From positions 48,917,200 through 48,981,199 of the forward strand of contig OY744531.1 in NCBI GenBank assembly GCA_963556195.1: a stretch of DNA of 64,000 bases. Reading direction: 5' to 3'. The position numbers and the translations under genes are program-made. Below the pieces are notes generated by a model. That model had not been told where the DNA came from and made no database searches. It saw only the letters and a list, made by a program, of their open reading frames with translations. Shown piece by piece: positions 42,232 to 53,650 of this stretch. Origin of the DNA: Sepiola atlantica (lineage: Eukaryota > Mollusca > Cephalopoda > Sepiida > Sepiolidae). Within the stretch, counting starts at the first letter, position 1; each line of letters starts with the position of its first letter.

Positions 42232-42450
42232 ATAGAGACCAGAAAAACGTAGTATGCATGTTTCATTTTGAGGATAAATATTAAGAAGAAACGAAAACAC
42301 TACGCACTTAAATTTAAATACGAAAAATATTCAGTCAATAAATCAATGAATATCGAACATATTGTTAAGTTCTTTCTCGGCGTATATTTCTTTGCGTTGT
42401 TTCATCTTTTTTTCATTTTATTATTTTCTCTATATCTATAGAATTGCGTG

Positions 42451-42470
42451 AACCCTAACCCTAACCCCTG
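42451..42470. repeat. Telomere-like CCCTAA motif
   Basis: AACCCTAACCCTAACCCC, three units only. A related short CCTAACCCTAA is inside the MITE at 18904. Confidence 0.6.
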
Positions 42471-42527
42471 TGTGTATTTCTCCTGTCAACGTAACTTTGA
42501 AAATACCCGAATGTATTTTTGTCTACT

Positions 42528-42760
42528 AGCATGGCTAGCCGGTGTTGCCCGGGGGGGGGGGGCATGGGCAACAAAATAGAAAAGTTTAAAAGGGTGTGTA
42601 ACATTTTTCGTTTAAAATTTCTCTTTCCCTCTTTCTCTAGCTCTCGCTATCCCCTCTCTATCAGTCTATACATCCTCCTCCCCTCCCCTCTCCTTAATCC
42701 GACTCCCTATTTTAGCTCGAGTTTCATATCAATGGTCGATGGAAAAAAGTTGTTCTAAAT
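42528..42760 (+). repeat. GTTGCCCGGG dispersed repeat, copy 3
   Basis: CTAGCATGGCTAGCCGGTGT, TGCCCGGG followed by a run of about 12 G, then AAAAGTTTAAAAGGGTGTGT, AACAT and a CT-rich tail, in parallel with copy 1 at 29010. Confidence 0.6.
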
Positions 42761-42839
42761 CTCGACCCCTCGACCCCTCGACTAATTGTGTGCCTGCTGA
42801 CTCCCAAAAGAATCAATATAACAAAAAGAAATGTGTTCA

Positions 42840-42945
42840 TATTCTTTACCTCTCTCTCTCTCTCTTCTACTCTCGCTCTCTCTCCATCTCTCTATCTCTC
42901 TCTCTTTCTCTCTTCTCTTTCCGCTCTCCTTTTCAATCATTTACA
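42840..42945. repeat. (CT)n-rich tract
   Basis: CTCTCTCT words with TTCT interruptions; the Ser/Leu-rich frames over it are artefacts. Confidence 0.93.
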
Positions 42946-43222
42946 CAATTCAATTTCTCTCACAATTCTTCTTCTTATTTGACCATCGGGCATTATTTAC
43001 TGAAACTAATAGAACAAAACGTGGTGAAAACACAAATATGCAAGAAATCAATGTTACGAAAGGCAAGATAGATTACTCTTCTACCTACCTGGATAAGTTT
43101 ATTTGTGTTTTAACTTAATTTAAAGCGTGTTTTCGTTCAAAACAAACATAGTGCCAACTCTGTTAATTTAGAACGAACAAAAACTTTGCCGCCCATAAGC
43201 CCTGCACAAGGACATTTGATAA

Positions 43223-43332
43223 TCGCTCAAAAATCGAAAATTAAACAAAATATTGGTAGAAATACATCCAATAAATGTCACCAACCGTGTAGAAATGTAA
43301 TGTTTTACTAGTATTTTCGATTTTTGAGCGGT
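43223..43332. mobile_element. Small inverted-repeat element
   Basis: CGCTCAAAAATCGAAAAT at 43225 and ATTTTCGATTTTTGAGCG at 43314 are perfect 18-bp inverts enclosing about 70 bp. It could be a MITE; no clear target duplication was seen. Confidence 0.55.
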
Positions 43333-43763
43333 TTTAATATGTTTCCAATGGGGTAATTTTCTTTTACGCTATTTAATAAGGATTGAAATGATAATTCAAT
43401 GTAAATATAAATTAACAGAATAGCATACATAACTAATAGATGATCGGATAATATTAGCCTTCGAAACGGCAGAAAAGCTATGAAAACAGGTTTGCTTTTC
43501 TCCAAACAAAAGCCTCAAGAAAACTATCAGATTAGCTTATTTCCCACGCCCTACTCGATACTTTCTGTGACGTTACTTTCTTCGAACACGGTAACTTCAT
43601 TTCTAGTGGAAATGCCTTTTTTACCTAATCTAATTTTGCCTTGGAGATTTCCTTTGCTTCTTGCCAACTGATGTATATACCGTTGTGATATGATCAGTGC
43701 TGCATTCTGGGTGACTCAGCACTAAATGTAATTCGATGCCACAAGGATCGAATGCGTTATGAC

Positions 43764-43994
43764 TAGTTGCTATCTTAATCGTTCTATGCCCACGCTGTGT
43801 TTGAAGATCCGCAACACTTTGATATTGGTGCATCTAGTTAGCAATTTATCTCTGCGTTATCTCAATTCATGGACTGGCCACTTCGTTGTGCTGTGTCCAA
43901 GAAGTCGTGAGCAAGTAGGCTGCAATAAACGTTCGCATACAAAAATGACAGACATGCTGTCTTTAAAAATATATACTTTATTATAACTTAACTA

Positions 43995-44074
<80 letters not shown>

Positions 44075-44122
44075 GCTTTGCTAATCGTTCTGTGCCCACG
44101 CTGTGTTTAAAGATCCGCCAAA
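43764..44122. repeat. Duplicated ~50-bp segment, two copies
   Basis: GTTGCTATCTTAATCGTTCT, ATGCCCACGCTGTGTTTGAA, GATCCGC at 43767 recurs at 44072 as GTTGCTTTGCTAATCGTTCT, GTGCCCACGCTGTGTTTAAA, GATCCGC. The second copy starts right at the end of a TA tract. Confidence 0.7.
43996..44071. repeat. (CA)n-(TA)n microsatellite
   Basis: About 16 bp CA then 60 bp TA. Confidence 0.97.
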
Positions 44123-44629
44123 TTGACTTCTGATTCAGACGCGTCCTTAGATAAAGTATTGCTAACATATCAAACGAGATGCCGCTCAAAACACTCTTTC
44201 TACGCTGCATGTACAAAATCGACTTCGCAATCTAGTGGGAATTATCTCTTCTCTTACTTACAGCCCCTTTCCCACAGAAAGACATTGCTAGTATTTCTCT
44301 ATGCTATCGTTATTTTCATTATAGATGCCCAACTAAACTCTAATCTTTGGTCTTGGTAAGTTGTGACTCATTTGTATAAAATGTGTTGATCTCGTTATTT
44401 TAGAAGTAGGTATATATAAGGAGTGCTACGTTAAGGTTGCCAACAGAAGAGTAATTATCTAGCCCTGGTAGAACTTGAACAACATATCAATTCCACAGTG
44501 CGCGGCCGTATCCACTTCCTTATACAGTTTACTGAAAAAATGAATATAATGTTTTGATTTCTTGACTATAGCTACTAGCAAATATAAGTTCTCTTCGGTA
44601 ACATATTTTTGTTAGCCTGTGATAATTGT
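44123..44629. other. No recognised feature
   Basis: A 78-codon frame at 44123-44359 shows nothing recognisable. Confidence 0.35.
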
Positions 44630-44930
44630 ATCAGGGTGAACTACACTACTCCTAAGGGAGGAGGTAATTCTGGGAGGAGGTATCATGACAACAGAACAGA
44701 GAGTATACTAACCAAAAAAATCAAGACATAATAGTAATAGAACAGATACTACACTACTCTCAAGGCCCGGAAAAAAGAAAGAGATAAAGCATGAAAGGAT
44801 CGTATCGTGACCTTATAACAGACACTACACAACCCCATTTCAAAAAAGAGGAGGTAATGCCTGAGATTATGGTAGAATGACAGAGGACCATATACTATAC
44901 TACCCTCAAAGAAAAAAGATTGGTTTGACT
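44630..44930 (-). repeat. U2-core tandem array 4 (inverted)
   Basis: The complement of the other arrays: CATGACAACAGAACAGAGAG, ATAGAACAGATACTACACTA, ACAGACACTACACAACCCC, and GAGGAGGTAATGCCTGAG / GGGAGGAGGTAATTCTGG for the CCCAGGCATTACCTCCTCC box. About four to five monomers. Confidence 0.75.
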
Positions 44931-44939
44931 TATTTTATT

Positions 44940-44986
44940 TTACGGCATATCAACCTTTTGTGGGTCATTTAGTGTCAAAATATTTG
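44940..44986. repeat. Hairpin repeat (CGGCAT..ATGCCG family), left of minisatellite
   Basis: ACGGCATATCAACCTTTTGT, GGGTCATTTAGTGTC; related to 18447, 45540 and 45664. Confidence 0.65.
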
Positions 44987-45515
44987 TGTTTAATGTGTAT
45001 GCATTTTAATATCATTTTTTTAATGTTTATGTATTTTAATATCATTTTTTAAACGTTTATGTACTTTAATATAATTTTTAAATATTTATGCATTTTAATA
45101 TCATGTTTAAATGTTTATGTATTTTAATATCATTTTTATGTTATGTATTGTAATATTCTTTTTTTTAATGTTCATGTATTTTAAGATAATTTTTTTAATG
45201 TGTATGTATTTTAATATCATTTTTATGTTATGTATTGTAATATTCTTTTTTTTAATGTTTATATATTTTAAGATAATTTGTTTAATGTGTATGTATTTTA
45301 ATATCATTTTTTATGTTTATGTATTGTAATATCATGTTTTTTAATGTTTATGTATTTTAAGATAATTTTTTTAATGTGTATGTATTTTAATATCATTTTT
45401 TATGTTTATGTATTGTAATATCCTTCTTTAATGTTTATGTATTTTAATATCATTTTTTTAATGTTTATGTATTTTAATATCATTTTTTATGTTTATGTAT
45501 TTTAATATTTGTCGT
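44987..45515. repeat. Minisatellite, ~30-bp AT-rich unit
   Basis: About 17 units of ATGTTTATGTATTTTAATAT, CATTTTTTTA with variants (TGTATTGTAATATTC, TTTTAAGATAATTT). A higher-order pattern of two or three alternating unit types is visible between 45100 and 45380. The frames predicted on both strands are artefacts. Confidence 0.92.
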
Positions 45516-45715
45516 GTTTGGTTTGGTTGTTTTGTTCTACGGCATATCAACTCCTTTCGGGCTATTCAATGCCGAATCCGGTCATTTTGGTAAAATTCCT
45601 CATGCTTCAAGTGCTTAACATGTTCAAGTATTCATTCATGGTGTTTGATTTGGTTGTTTTGTTTTACGGCATGTCAACCCTTTTCGGGTTATTTAATGCA
45701 ACAGTTGATGTTTGC
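45516..45715. repeat. Two hairpin-repeat units right of minisatellite
   Basis: TGGTTTGGTTGTTTTGTTCT, ACGGCATATCAACTCCTTTC, GGGCTATTCAATGCCGAATC at 45520 and TTTACGGCATGTCAACCCTT, TTCGGGTTATTTAATGCAAC at 45662 are about 125 bp apart. CGGCAT and ATGCCG pair around an inner CAACCC/GGGTTA stem. Confidence 0.7.
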
Positions 45716-46257
45716 AGGTGGAGGCGTGGGTGTCACAAATTGTTATATAATATCAATTCGAAATTATTATCGTTAGTTGATTGGCGATTTGAGCTCGAGA
45801 AAAATCACGTGGTCAAATTCCTGTCACTAACACGGACTCTTTCACCGCCAGCGACAATAAAGACATATCATTATATTTTTATATATCAGTGTGTCGTCAT
45901 TCTTTTAAGCAGAGCAGAAATAAAACAATAGTATAGTCACGTCTTCAGACAGACATATATAAATTTTCATTGGTGAGAGAAAAGTAATAGTATAATTTAG
46001 ACCTCAGGCAGATACTAAAAATCAATTAATGGTAGATAACGCTTCATCTGGCGTAGACGTATGACTCGTCTAGTACCTAATTCTTAATTATATTCTTAGT
46101 ATCCTTTGTACTGAGGATTAAATTTTGAATTTCCAGAACCGATTATTACTTAGCACTTTATCCGTTGTGTCACGGTCTTATGTGGAAAATTATAGTATGA
46201 ATTTTAGGAGCCTTAAATCTGTTCTTGTTTTAGATATGTAGTGTTACTACTTATTAC

Positions 46258-46259
<2 letters not shown>
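45716..46259. other. No recognised feature
   Basis: The 140-codon frame 45509-45931 begins inside the hairpin repeats and has no domain, so it is not called a gene. Confidence 0.4.

Positions 46260-46330
<71 letters not shown>
46260..46330. repeat. (TA)n microsatellite
   Basis: About 70 bp of TA. Confidence 0.97.
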
Positions 46331-46333
<3 letters not shown>

Positions 46334-46344
46334 TTTTTATTTAT

Positions 46345-46445
46345 ACAGACATGTACAAAAAGCCCCTACACTGGTATGTCGATGTTATCGATCAATAGTT
46401 ATTTGAAACTAAGATCTCATCAGTAGGGTAAAATCTGATCCTTTA
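46345..46445 (-). mobile_element. SINE-like 3' region
   Basis: Minus strand carries CCCTACTGATGAGATCTTAG, TTTCAAATAACTATTG, then ATCGACATACCAGTGTAGG and an AT-rich tail into (TA)n. This is the CTGATGA..GAAAC type block with the last part degenerate. The head is not recognisable. Confidence 0.45.
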
Positions 46446-46475
46446 CCCAGATATTCATATTAGGAAAGAATGGCA

Positions 46476-46478
<3 letters not shown>

Positions 46479-46571
<93 letters not shown>

Positions 46572-46572
46572 T
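46479..46572. repeat. (TA)n-(GATA)n compound microsatellite
   Basis: About 30 bp TA then about 16 GATA units. Confidence 0.97.
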
Positions 46573-47411
46573 AAAAAAAGTAAAGTTACATACTTTACAA
46601 GTTTCTTATAAATCAAATGTTCAAGCAAGGAATACAATATTCGAATGTCCTTTAATCTAAGAAGGAAGCCCAATAATATATTGGTAAGTATTAATGTCAA
46701 AACTCCACAAAACAATTCTGTGTTATGTTTGAAGCATAAATAATACAAACTGTGTGTTCAATAATGTGCAAGAAATCATTGTAGTAATGAATGTATCAGT
46801 AATTTATCGTTTTTCTCTCTTTTTTTCTTTTTCTTTTCCTTTTCTTTTTTTTTGTCTTAATACTTAACTCAACCTTGAATTAACTATATCATATTTAAAT
46901 TATATGCTAAGGAAATTTTCTCGTGGCATGATGATTCTACATATATACTATTTTTTCATATATGTTTTACTTTTGAATCTTTCCTGCATTCTATTAGAAT
47001 CCAATATCCGATACTACATGATGCAATAATCCAATCGGATTTTTTAACAACTTTACTGATACATCCATTACTACAATGACTTTCTGCTCATTATTGAGAG
47101 AAAAATGGATCATTTTTGCTTCAAGCATAGCACAAAATTGTTTTCAAATTAATACTTATCAATAACTAGTAAATTATTGGTTCTTTCCTATTGAGAATAA
47201 GAGTAAATTCTTTGAAAAGCAATGGATTAAGGAATTCTTATAGTTTATTCCTTGTTTAAACGTTTGATGATAATAATAAACTTGTAAAGTATGTAACTTT
47301 ACTTTCGTTTTATTATTTCAGTATTTTATATAACAATGCTCTATCTCTTATATCGAGCATATCCCTGCCACGATAGGATCTAATATAAAAACATTTTTTT
47401 ATATTATTTAA

Positions 47412-47445
<34 letters not shown>

Positions 47446-48350
47446 ATATATATCCTTTCTATTTTATATTTTCTGAATTAAAGTTATAACCTAGCAATCT
47501 GCGCAGACGTGTAAATCAGCTAGTATCCAATAGCGACTAACCTTTGTTAAATAAAATCACCCCTGCCACCAGGAATAGATTGCACGCTTTTTCGGTTTAT
47601 TATCAGAAAATTGAATACTATTTCAACTCAATTAATTGCTAGCTGCCATCTGACGAAAAACAGGAAGGTTACTTTGTCTGTGACTGCCGATGCAGAGGCT
47701 AGCCTCCTCATTTGATTAGTGTGGGGGTGGCGACTGATTGCCAACTTCGTAAACCATTCCGTCTTCGAGCCTCGTTACAACCGAGACATCTGGCACATTA
47801 CCATTTGCCAAAACTCATAAAGGCAAACATTACGTCCGTCTTTCGCCTATTGTATTTTCCCCTTTCTTATCAATTCGGAATTAAGCCTTTTTTTTATTTG
47901 TCCTTTCTGGGCAAATGCATCGGGGAATCTGTTCGTAGGTTAAGATTAATAAAATAGGAATAAAGAAGGAACATGGCTGTTATAAATAAAATTGGAAACC
48001 AAACGCGGTGCGCAATTTATTCCCAGACGCAATTCCTTCCTAACAGAAAGAGGAAAGGGGGAGGGGGGCTTTAGATAAACCGATGCCTTTTATTGCATTT
48101 CGCGGTCAGTTGTTTGGCGTACAGAAATCAGTCGGTTAATTTATGACTTTCTTCTGTTACGAAGAACTCGATGTGAATACATATAGCAGCCTCTATTACC
48201 TCTTGATTTAATCAACTATCAAGATGCTTTTTTATAGACTAATGGTTCCTCGCTTATCAAGACCAAAAGGCCAGTCGAGAATAAGGGGCAATGAGATTGC
48301 AATTGGATGTAGTCCAATACTATGTGAGAATTGGAAACAATGGTTGAAAT
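46573..48350. other. No gene; one (TA)n at 47410-47452
   Basis: Apart from the interrupted TA tract and a T-rich tract at 46810-46855 nothing is recognised. The 81-codon frame at 47712-47957 has no supporting evidence. Confidence 0.4.
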
Positions 48351-48359
48351 GGGCAGAGT

Positions 48360-48605
48360 TTGATTGCTTAAGAGGGCAGCTCGTAAGTATTTGTTGACAA
48401 TTGATTTGAAGACGGCTATGTTGAAGTCAGTAGGGAAGTACTACCGTGGTATTGTGTTCCACAGAGAAAAAGTTCTTAAAAAGTAACTCCGTTCATGGAA
48501 GTTCCATTTTGTTCTAGGTACACAGAGGAAGAAAGGCAAAATATTTGCAGTTGTAGTAACCATACGCGTACTTGTTTTTAATTTGTACATATTAGTCAGA
48601 GGAGG
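48360..48605 (-). pseudogene. LINE reverse-transcriptase C terminus
   Basis: Minus strand reads FLCVPRTKWNFHERSYFLRT then FSLWNTIPR, one stop, YFPTDFNIAVFKSIVNKYLR. The order R..RS.F..R....WN.LP......FK..+.K+L is the usual end of CR1/L2/jockey-type LINE proteins. Only about 75 codons remain. The upstream side is taken over by a mariner relic. Confidence 0.55.
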
Positions 48606-48607
48606 CT

Positions 48608-48800
48608 CATCTATATATGTGTGGTGAATCAAAAGTACTGAGCCTGCAGACAACTGGAACCAACACAAATGTATCAGACTTTTATTTTTCAAATTAACCC
48701 CTCCCCCTCTAATGTCACATACTTCCTCCACCGGTGTAGAAAGAGATGTTATTCCATTACTGGATGTTAGTCCTATGCGTAAGTGCCCACAGTCTGCATA
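48608..48800 (-). pseudogene. Mariner transposase relic 1 (C-terminal end)
   Basis: Minus strand: MQTVGTYA, stops, HRWRKYVTLEGEGLI. The RW.K.V.L.G segment is the C-terminal signature of mariner transposases (RWDKCVELQGDYV type). The 3' side reaches TATATGTGTGGTGAATCAAA, AGTACTGAGCC, comparable to the end of relic 4. Confidence 0.65.
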
Positions 48801-49204
48801 GAATTATTATTATTAATTATTCTTATATACAAGTAAATATACATATTAATTTGCCATCTAATTTACATATGTGTTTATTGTATTTACAGACATACGTATG
48901 TAAATTAGATGACGACGATGTAAAAAGAGAGTCGCCTTTTTTCTAAAAAATATTAGAGAGTGGTTAAATAGTCATAGAGTGACAAAATGCCAGATAAATA
49001 CTTAGAAAGCTAAGATAGAGATAAGTGACTTGTTCAGTTAATCACAAATTACGGCTAATTAAAACAATTAAAACAGAATTTTCTTCATATATAAATCAAT
49101 CCCAGAACTAATGTATATTTTAGCATGTATTTTGTCTTATAATAGTAATAACGCCTTAAGAATAAATACATTGATTAACTCACATTTAGTATAATAATCG
49201 ATGT
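48801..49204. other. No recognised feature
   Basis: AT-rich spacer. It includes AATTTACATATGTG..ACATACGTATGTAAATTAGA, a short inverted pair at 48860-48910. Confidence 0.35.
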
Positions 49205-49640
49205 ACGTAGAGTGAAGGAAAAGCCTCCAGAGAATGGGAACCAATGCAAATGTCCCCGCCTTGTAATTTTAAACACACCTCCCTAAGTCCACACACTTCC
49301 TTCGTCGGTGATTAAGGTCTTGTATCCCTTTACTGTTAAACGTTGGGGCTTAGTCCTGTGCATAGGTGACCACAGTCCGCATAACGTCGTCATCTCCGGT
49401 GAAACGCTGTCCTACTAGTTCTTCTTTTCATGTTTGGAAATAGATGGAAGTCGAACTGTGTCACATCTGACGAGTGGTGTTAACAGTGGGGGAGTTGGAA
49501 GCCACAGTCATCGATTGTTTCCATCGCCAACACTGATAACATCCCGATACTCAGGTGTTTCTATTTTCTAGAAATCCATCAGTTCCTTCACTATAATTCA
49601 TCAACCTAGCAAAAATAAAACGGAATGTGTTAGAACTTTA
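49205..49640 (-). pseudogene. Mariner transposase relic 2
   Basis: Minus strand: DDDVMRTVVTYAQD, stop, APTFNSKGIQDLNHRRRKCV, DLGR. This parallels the mariner C terminus (DE.V...V..WL......F...GI..L..RW.KCV.L.G). Upstream, ATGACTGTGGCTTCCAACTC is a landmark shared with relics 3 and 5. Confidence 0.7.
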
Positions 49641-49939
49641 AAAATTGGTACTTAAGCATATACATATTGGCAGAATACGAGGAGATTTTTTTTAATATAT
49701 TATTATTTGTGTCTCTAACTGTGGGGCTCGATATTTTTTCTATTGCCTTATCTCATTTCTTAAAGACATTGTTGGGAAACGTATTTACTTAACAGCTATG
49801 TGCTTCGTATAGATTCCAAGTAGGCATATTAGAAGTATTAAGATACGAAAAATGAATGACTAGTATACTTCACGTATTTATTACAGTTATAAAACCGTAA
49901 ACATAACATTATACAAAACATATATAAAGCGCAGTCCGT

Positions 49940-50260
49940 ACGCATACTTCGTGGTCGATTTCTACCTTGAGGAAGGGTATTTGTATCATCCTTTATTGAT
50001 CCTGAAATGCCTTTATCCCTTTATTTTAAAACTCTAGATATCGGTTCTGTAAGTAGGTCTCTAAAGCCTCAATAACCTGATCATCTCTGCTGAATTACCG
50101 TCCTGTCCAATCTTTCATCGTGTTTACAAATAGATGGAAATCATAGGATGTCAAAATCTGGCAAGTAAAACGCATAGGGTAAAATTTGAAAGCCACAGTC
50201 ATACATTTTTGCTCGATTTTTGGAAGCTATTTAAATCAAATAATGTTGTACGTATACATT
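49940..50260 (-). pseudogene. Mariner transposase relic 3
   Basis: Minus strand: DDQVIEALETYLQNRYLEF, stop, NKGIKAFQDQ. It is the same C-terminal region as relics 2 and 4. Shares the GTATGACTGTGGCTTTCA landmark at 50180-50197. Confidence 0.65.
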
Positions 50261-50384
50261 CAATCACTATTAACTTAATAAAATGTGATAAGAAAAACTT
50301 TCTAAAAACTAAAAGACATTTTACAAAATGTTCCTTTATACATATAAAACATAAAGTTATGCCATCGAATTTCAAAACACCCTG

Positions 50385-50800
50385 TTTATATGTGGAGTGA
50401 TCGAAAAGTACTAAGCCAACAGGAAGCAGTACAAATATTTCAGTATTTAGAACATAATCACCCTCTAACTGTACACATTTCCTTCATTGGTGCTGAATGG
50501 CTTTTATCTCCTTACTATAGTACACAGAATCGTATTCGTGTAGGTAGGTGTCCACAGCTCCATTAACTTCCTCATCAGTGGTGAAGCGCCGTCCTTTCAC
50601 ATATTTCTTATTGTTGAGAAAGGGTTACAAATCTGGTAAGAAAGATAGAAGAGAAGTTGTAATCCACAGTTATGGATGTTTGCCTTATACTCAATTGTGT
50701 GCATTAATCAGTTCCTTCACTTTAACAACCTGCAAAAAAAAAAGACGGAAACGTTACAACCTACGAACTTGGTACGTAAGCATATAAATAGTGGCAGAGC
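50385..50800 (-). pseudogene. Mariner transposase relic 4
   Basis: Minus strand: DEEVNGAVDTYLHEYDSVYY then SKEIKAIQHQ, one stop, RKCVQLEGDYVLN. This is the best-preserved copy of the mariner C terminus. The end TATATGTGGAGTGATCGAAA, AGTACTAAGCC matches relic 1. The catalytic D,D(34)D part is not readable. Confidence 0.75.
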
Positions 50801-50814
50801 AATTCTTTGTTTAT

Positions 50815-51015
50815 AATACAGATGTATACGTGAGGCTCGGTAGATAAGACTCGGAAGGTGCCAAATTTGACAAGTACGGTTGATGATGGATGAGTTGCAA
50901 GCCACGGACATTCATTATTGCGATTGCTAATACCGAGGTGTACCCGATACAAACTATTCTCCATTTTCTAACAATGCATCAGCTCTTCCACCTCAACTTC
51001 CTGCATATGTCAAAC
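50815..51015 (-). pseudogene. Mariner relic 5 (internal piece)
   Basis: DNA similarity to the inner part of relic 2: GATGAGTTGCAAGCCACGGA, CATTCATTATTGCGATTGCT, AATACCGAGGTGTACCCGAT, ATTTTCTAACAATGCATCAG. No frame is readable on its own. Confidence 0.5.
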
Positions 51016-51064
51016 ATAAATTGTTAATATCTTTCCGATTTTTGTTCATGAGGAATGATATTTT

Positions 51065-51475
51065 TTATTCGGATTGTGAGAATAACATCCAATATGAGAA
51101 CAGTAGTCCGAATAATACAAATAATAAAAATTACCAATCCTCATGCCCAAAATTCCGAAACATAATAAACAAATTTTGTTCACTCCAGTAATAATTCTGA
51201 AGAAGGTTGGAGGTTACACCGGCCGAAGTGTTATGAGAATAACAACCAATATGAGAACAGTAGTCCTAATAATACAAATAATACAAACTAGCAATCCTTA
51301 TCCCAAAAATTCCGATACATAATATTAAATTGGTACGGACCCAACATAATGGAAACCAATTGAAAAGCAATACCAAAAACTGGCAAGAATGACCAACCAC
51401 CTCACATTTCTGTTAAGATAACATCCAAAATGAGAACAGTAGTCAGAATAATTCAAATAATAAACTTTTAGAACC
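51065..51475 (+). repeat. Three tandem copies of the CTGAAGAAGG..GTGAGAATAAC repeat
   Basis: GAGAATAACATCCAATATGA, GAACAGTAGTCCGAATAATA at 51070; CTGAAGAAGGTTGGAGGTTA, CACCGGCCGAAGTGTTATGA, GAATAACAACCAATATGAGA at 51192; and AAGATAACATCCAAAATGAG, AACAGTAGTCAGAATAATTC at 51416. The same family as 9735-9845. Confidence 0.75.
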
Positions 51476-52703
51476 TACAAACATGGCAGTTAAAGATTGC
51501 AAATAGTGACAGCGAATGAAAGCAATTTTATATTTGTCTATCTCACAGATGTTGTATCACAGTACTTTTAGTCACCCGCGTATCTGTGAAAAACTAAACA
51601 ATCTAATAGGAATAGAAAGGCCCACAAGCAGATCGCCATTCCCTTTACTTCGAATTGAATCTTCTTTGTCCAAAGTAAACATAGTATCTAATAAGTTGAT
51701 TTTCAAAAATAGATTGTATCAATAAACCATGATAAAGAAACATTAGTATTCGGTTAGAATTTTAAAAAAAATCCTAATACGAATAAGAAAATGTTATAGA
51801 TTGCTTGAAGCATTTTTCGCATTGTATTAAGAGATTTGTTATATTTTAGAAGGCTGTGACAATGCGGGGAGGTGTGAGTACTGTGAAAACTGAATAAAAA
51901 GAGAAAAACTAAAGCGACAGAAAGATAAGGTCTATTAGCACCCGCAGGCAATACTTTTTCTCATCACTTATTAAGAACAATTAATCATAGTTCTCAATCC
52001 TTTCATAATAATGTTCCATGATCCAATTGAAAATCTTACTATCCCTTATCCTCGAGTGGCTTTTGGACTGAGTACGTGGTGAACCATTAGTATATAAAAC
52101 CCACTTTTCCTCAATTTACAGAGTGTATAACGGTGCAGTCCTACAAGTGGGCGGGTTTTCTGTCGGTCATCTGTCAACCAAAGGTTTAATATTAACCATT
52201 ACGAATTCGTCACGACCGACAATTAAAACAATACACCACCCCAGTTTCTTATTTCATATGCAAATTAAAAACTTCTTATACGTATATTTCTTTTAAAGAG
52301 ATTGACAATTATTACCAGAATGTATTCATAACCTTCTTCTAGAATATCACCCACTCATGTCTTTTCAAGTATAACTCCTCTTCCCATGGGTTCTCTGTTA
52401 CAAGACTGCGCGAATGTTCTCTGTGAGTGGATGATTTTTGGTTTTGTTGATAGCTTCTAACGTTAACTAAGCTTGAGGGGATAACGTATTTCTGTTAGGA
52501 GAATCAAAACTAGATGACGGAACTAATCCATCTTCAAATAGAATGTTACGTGATACAAGTAAATAACATGGAACTGCTGCTTATTCTTTAAGATTGTGTT
52601 GAAATCCGGAAAGATTAGTGTACTAATATGCAAGCCATTCATGTCTAATGTATAAACACATTCAATTTTGCATACATAACCCGACGGGCAGATCAAGTCG
52701 TCC

Positions 52704-52706
<3 letters not shown>
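51476..52706. other. No recognised feature
   Basis: AT-rich, no supportable gene or repeat. Confidence 0.4.
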
Positions 52707-52792
<86 letters not shown>

Positions 52793-52815
52793 GAGAGAGA
52801 GGGAGGGAGAGAGTT
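52707..52815. repeat. (TA)n-(GA)n microsatellite
   Basis: About 83 bp TA then GAGAGAGGGAGGGAGAGAG. Confidence 0.97.
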
Positions 52816-53421
52816 TTTTTCCTATTGCTACTGAATGAACAATTTCTCTGATGAACAACAAAGTTGGGATGAAGACTTCGATTCTGCTGTGAAACGAGCG
52901 TAAGATGTTGAAAAGCATTGAATTTGGAAAACATAATCATAAATACATTTTTAAAAATACAATATTAAGAAAAATGTTTTGTCTGTAAGACAAAGAAGAA
53001 TTACAGGCATTCGCTGATATATGAAAGTAAGCGAGATTTAAAGAACAGAAGAAAGGTCTGCTGTGGCCGTTCGTCAATATATGAAGATTAAAGAAATTGA
53101 AAGGACATATGAAAAGTATGATTAATAATTAATTATTCCTTTCGTCATTGGAATAAACTGTTCTCCCTCTCACCCAAGTTGCTGTGACCTTGTGAAGAGG
53201 TTCATTTTGATTGCCCCGATTTCTATGCTATTTGATCTTATTTCTTTCCGGACAATTTAACATTTAATTGTTTTCCCCGTAGTCATACGCTAGCATTAAA
53301 AATGCAGGCTAATTTGCATAGACTGCTCTAATATTCATATATATTTTTTATAAAAGCTCTCCTTTCTATTCGGCACTTTTCAAAAATATTGGTGTAAAAT
53401 TCAATTTATTTGAACTTAATT

Positions 53422-53423
<2 letters not shown>
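52816..53423. other. No recognised feature
   Basis: A short repeat of TCG(C/T)(T/C)(G/A)ATATATGAA at 53011 and 53073 only. Confidence 0.4.

Positions 53424-53470
<47 letters not shown>
53424..53470. repeat. (TA)n microsatellite
   Basis: About 46 bp; the tail of the SINE to its right. Confidence 0.97.
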
Positions 53471-53476
<6 letters not shown>

Positions 53477-53650
53477 TGTTATTGTTTATATCTATGGACG
53501 TATACGTTTCGTCTTTTTTCAATCAAGACTCATCAGCATAGAAGTACGACTATTCATCACCGGTCACACGATTCGAAACCCTGGACTACAAGTATTTTCC
53601 AACTCCCGTCTAACGTCGCTAACCGCTAGGCCAGTTCTGAACAGCTTATA
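53471..53650 (-). mobile_element. tRNA-derived SINE, full length
   Basis: On the minus strand: A box CTGGCCTAGCGGTTAGCG, B box GGGTTTCGAATCGTGTG, linker ACCGGTGATGAATAGTCGTA, then CTGATGAGTCTTGATTG, GACGAAACGTATACGTCC and an AT-rich tail into (TA)n. This is the clearest complete tRNA-head SINE in the window. Confidence 0.85.

Noticed and set aside
44987..45515. CRISPR-like array
   Set aside because: Units are contiguous ~30-bp AT-rich repeats without unique spacers, in a eukaryotic context.
45509..45931. 140-codon plus-strand open frame as a gene
   Set aside because: It begins inside hairpin repeat units, has no domain, and its second half has no supporting evidence.
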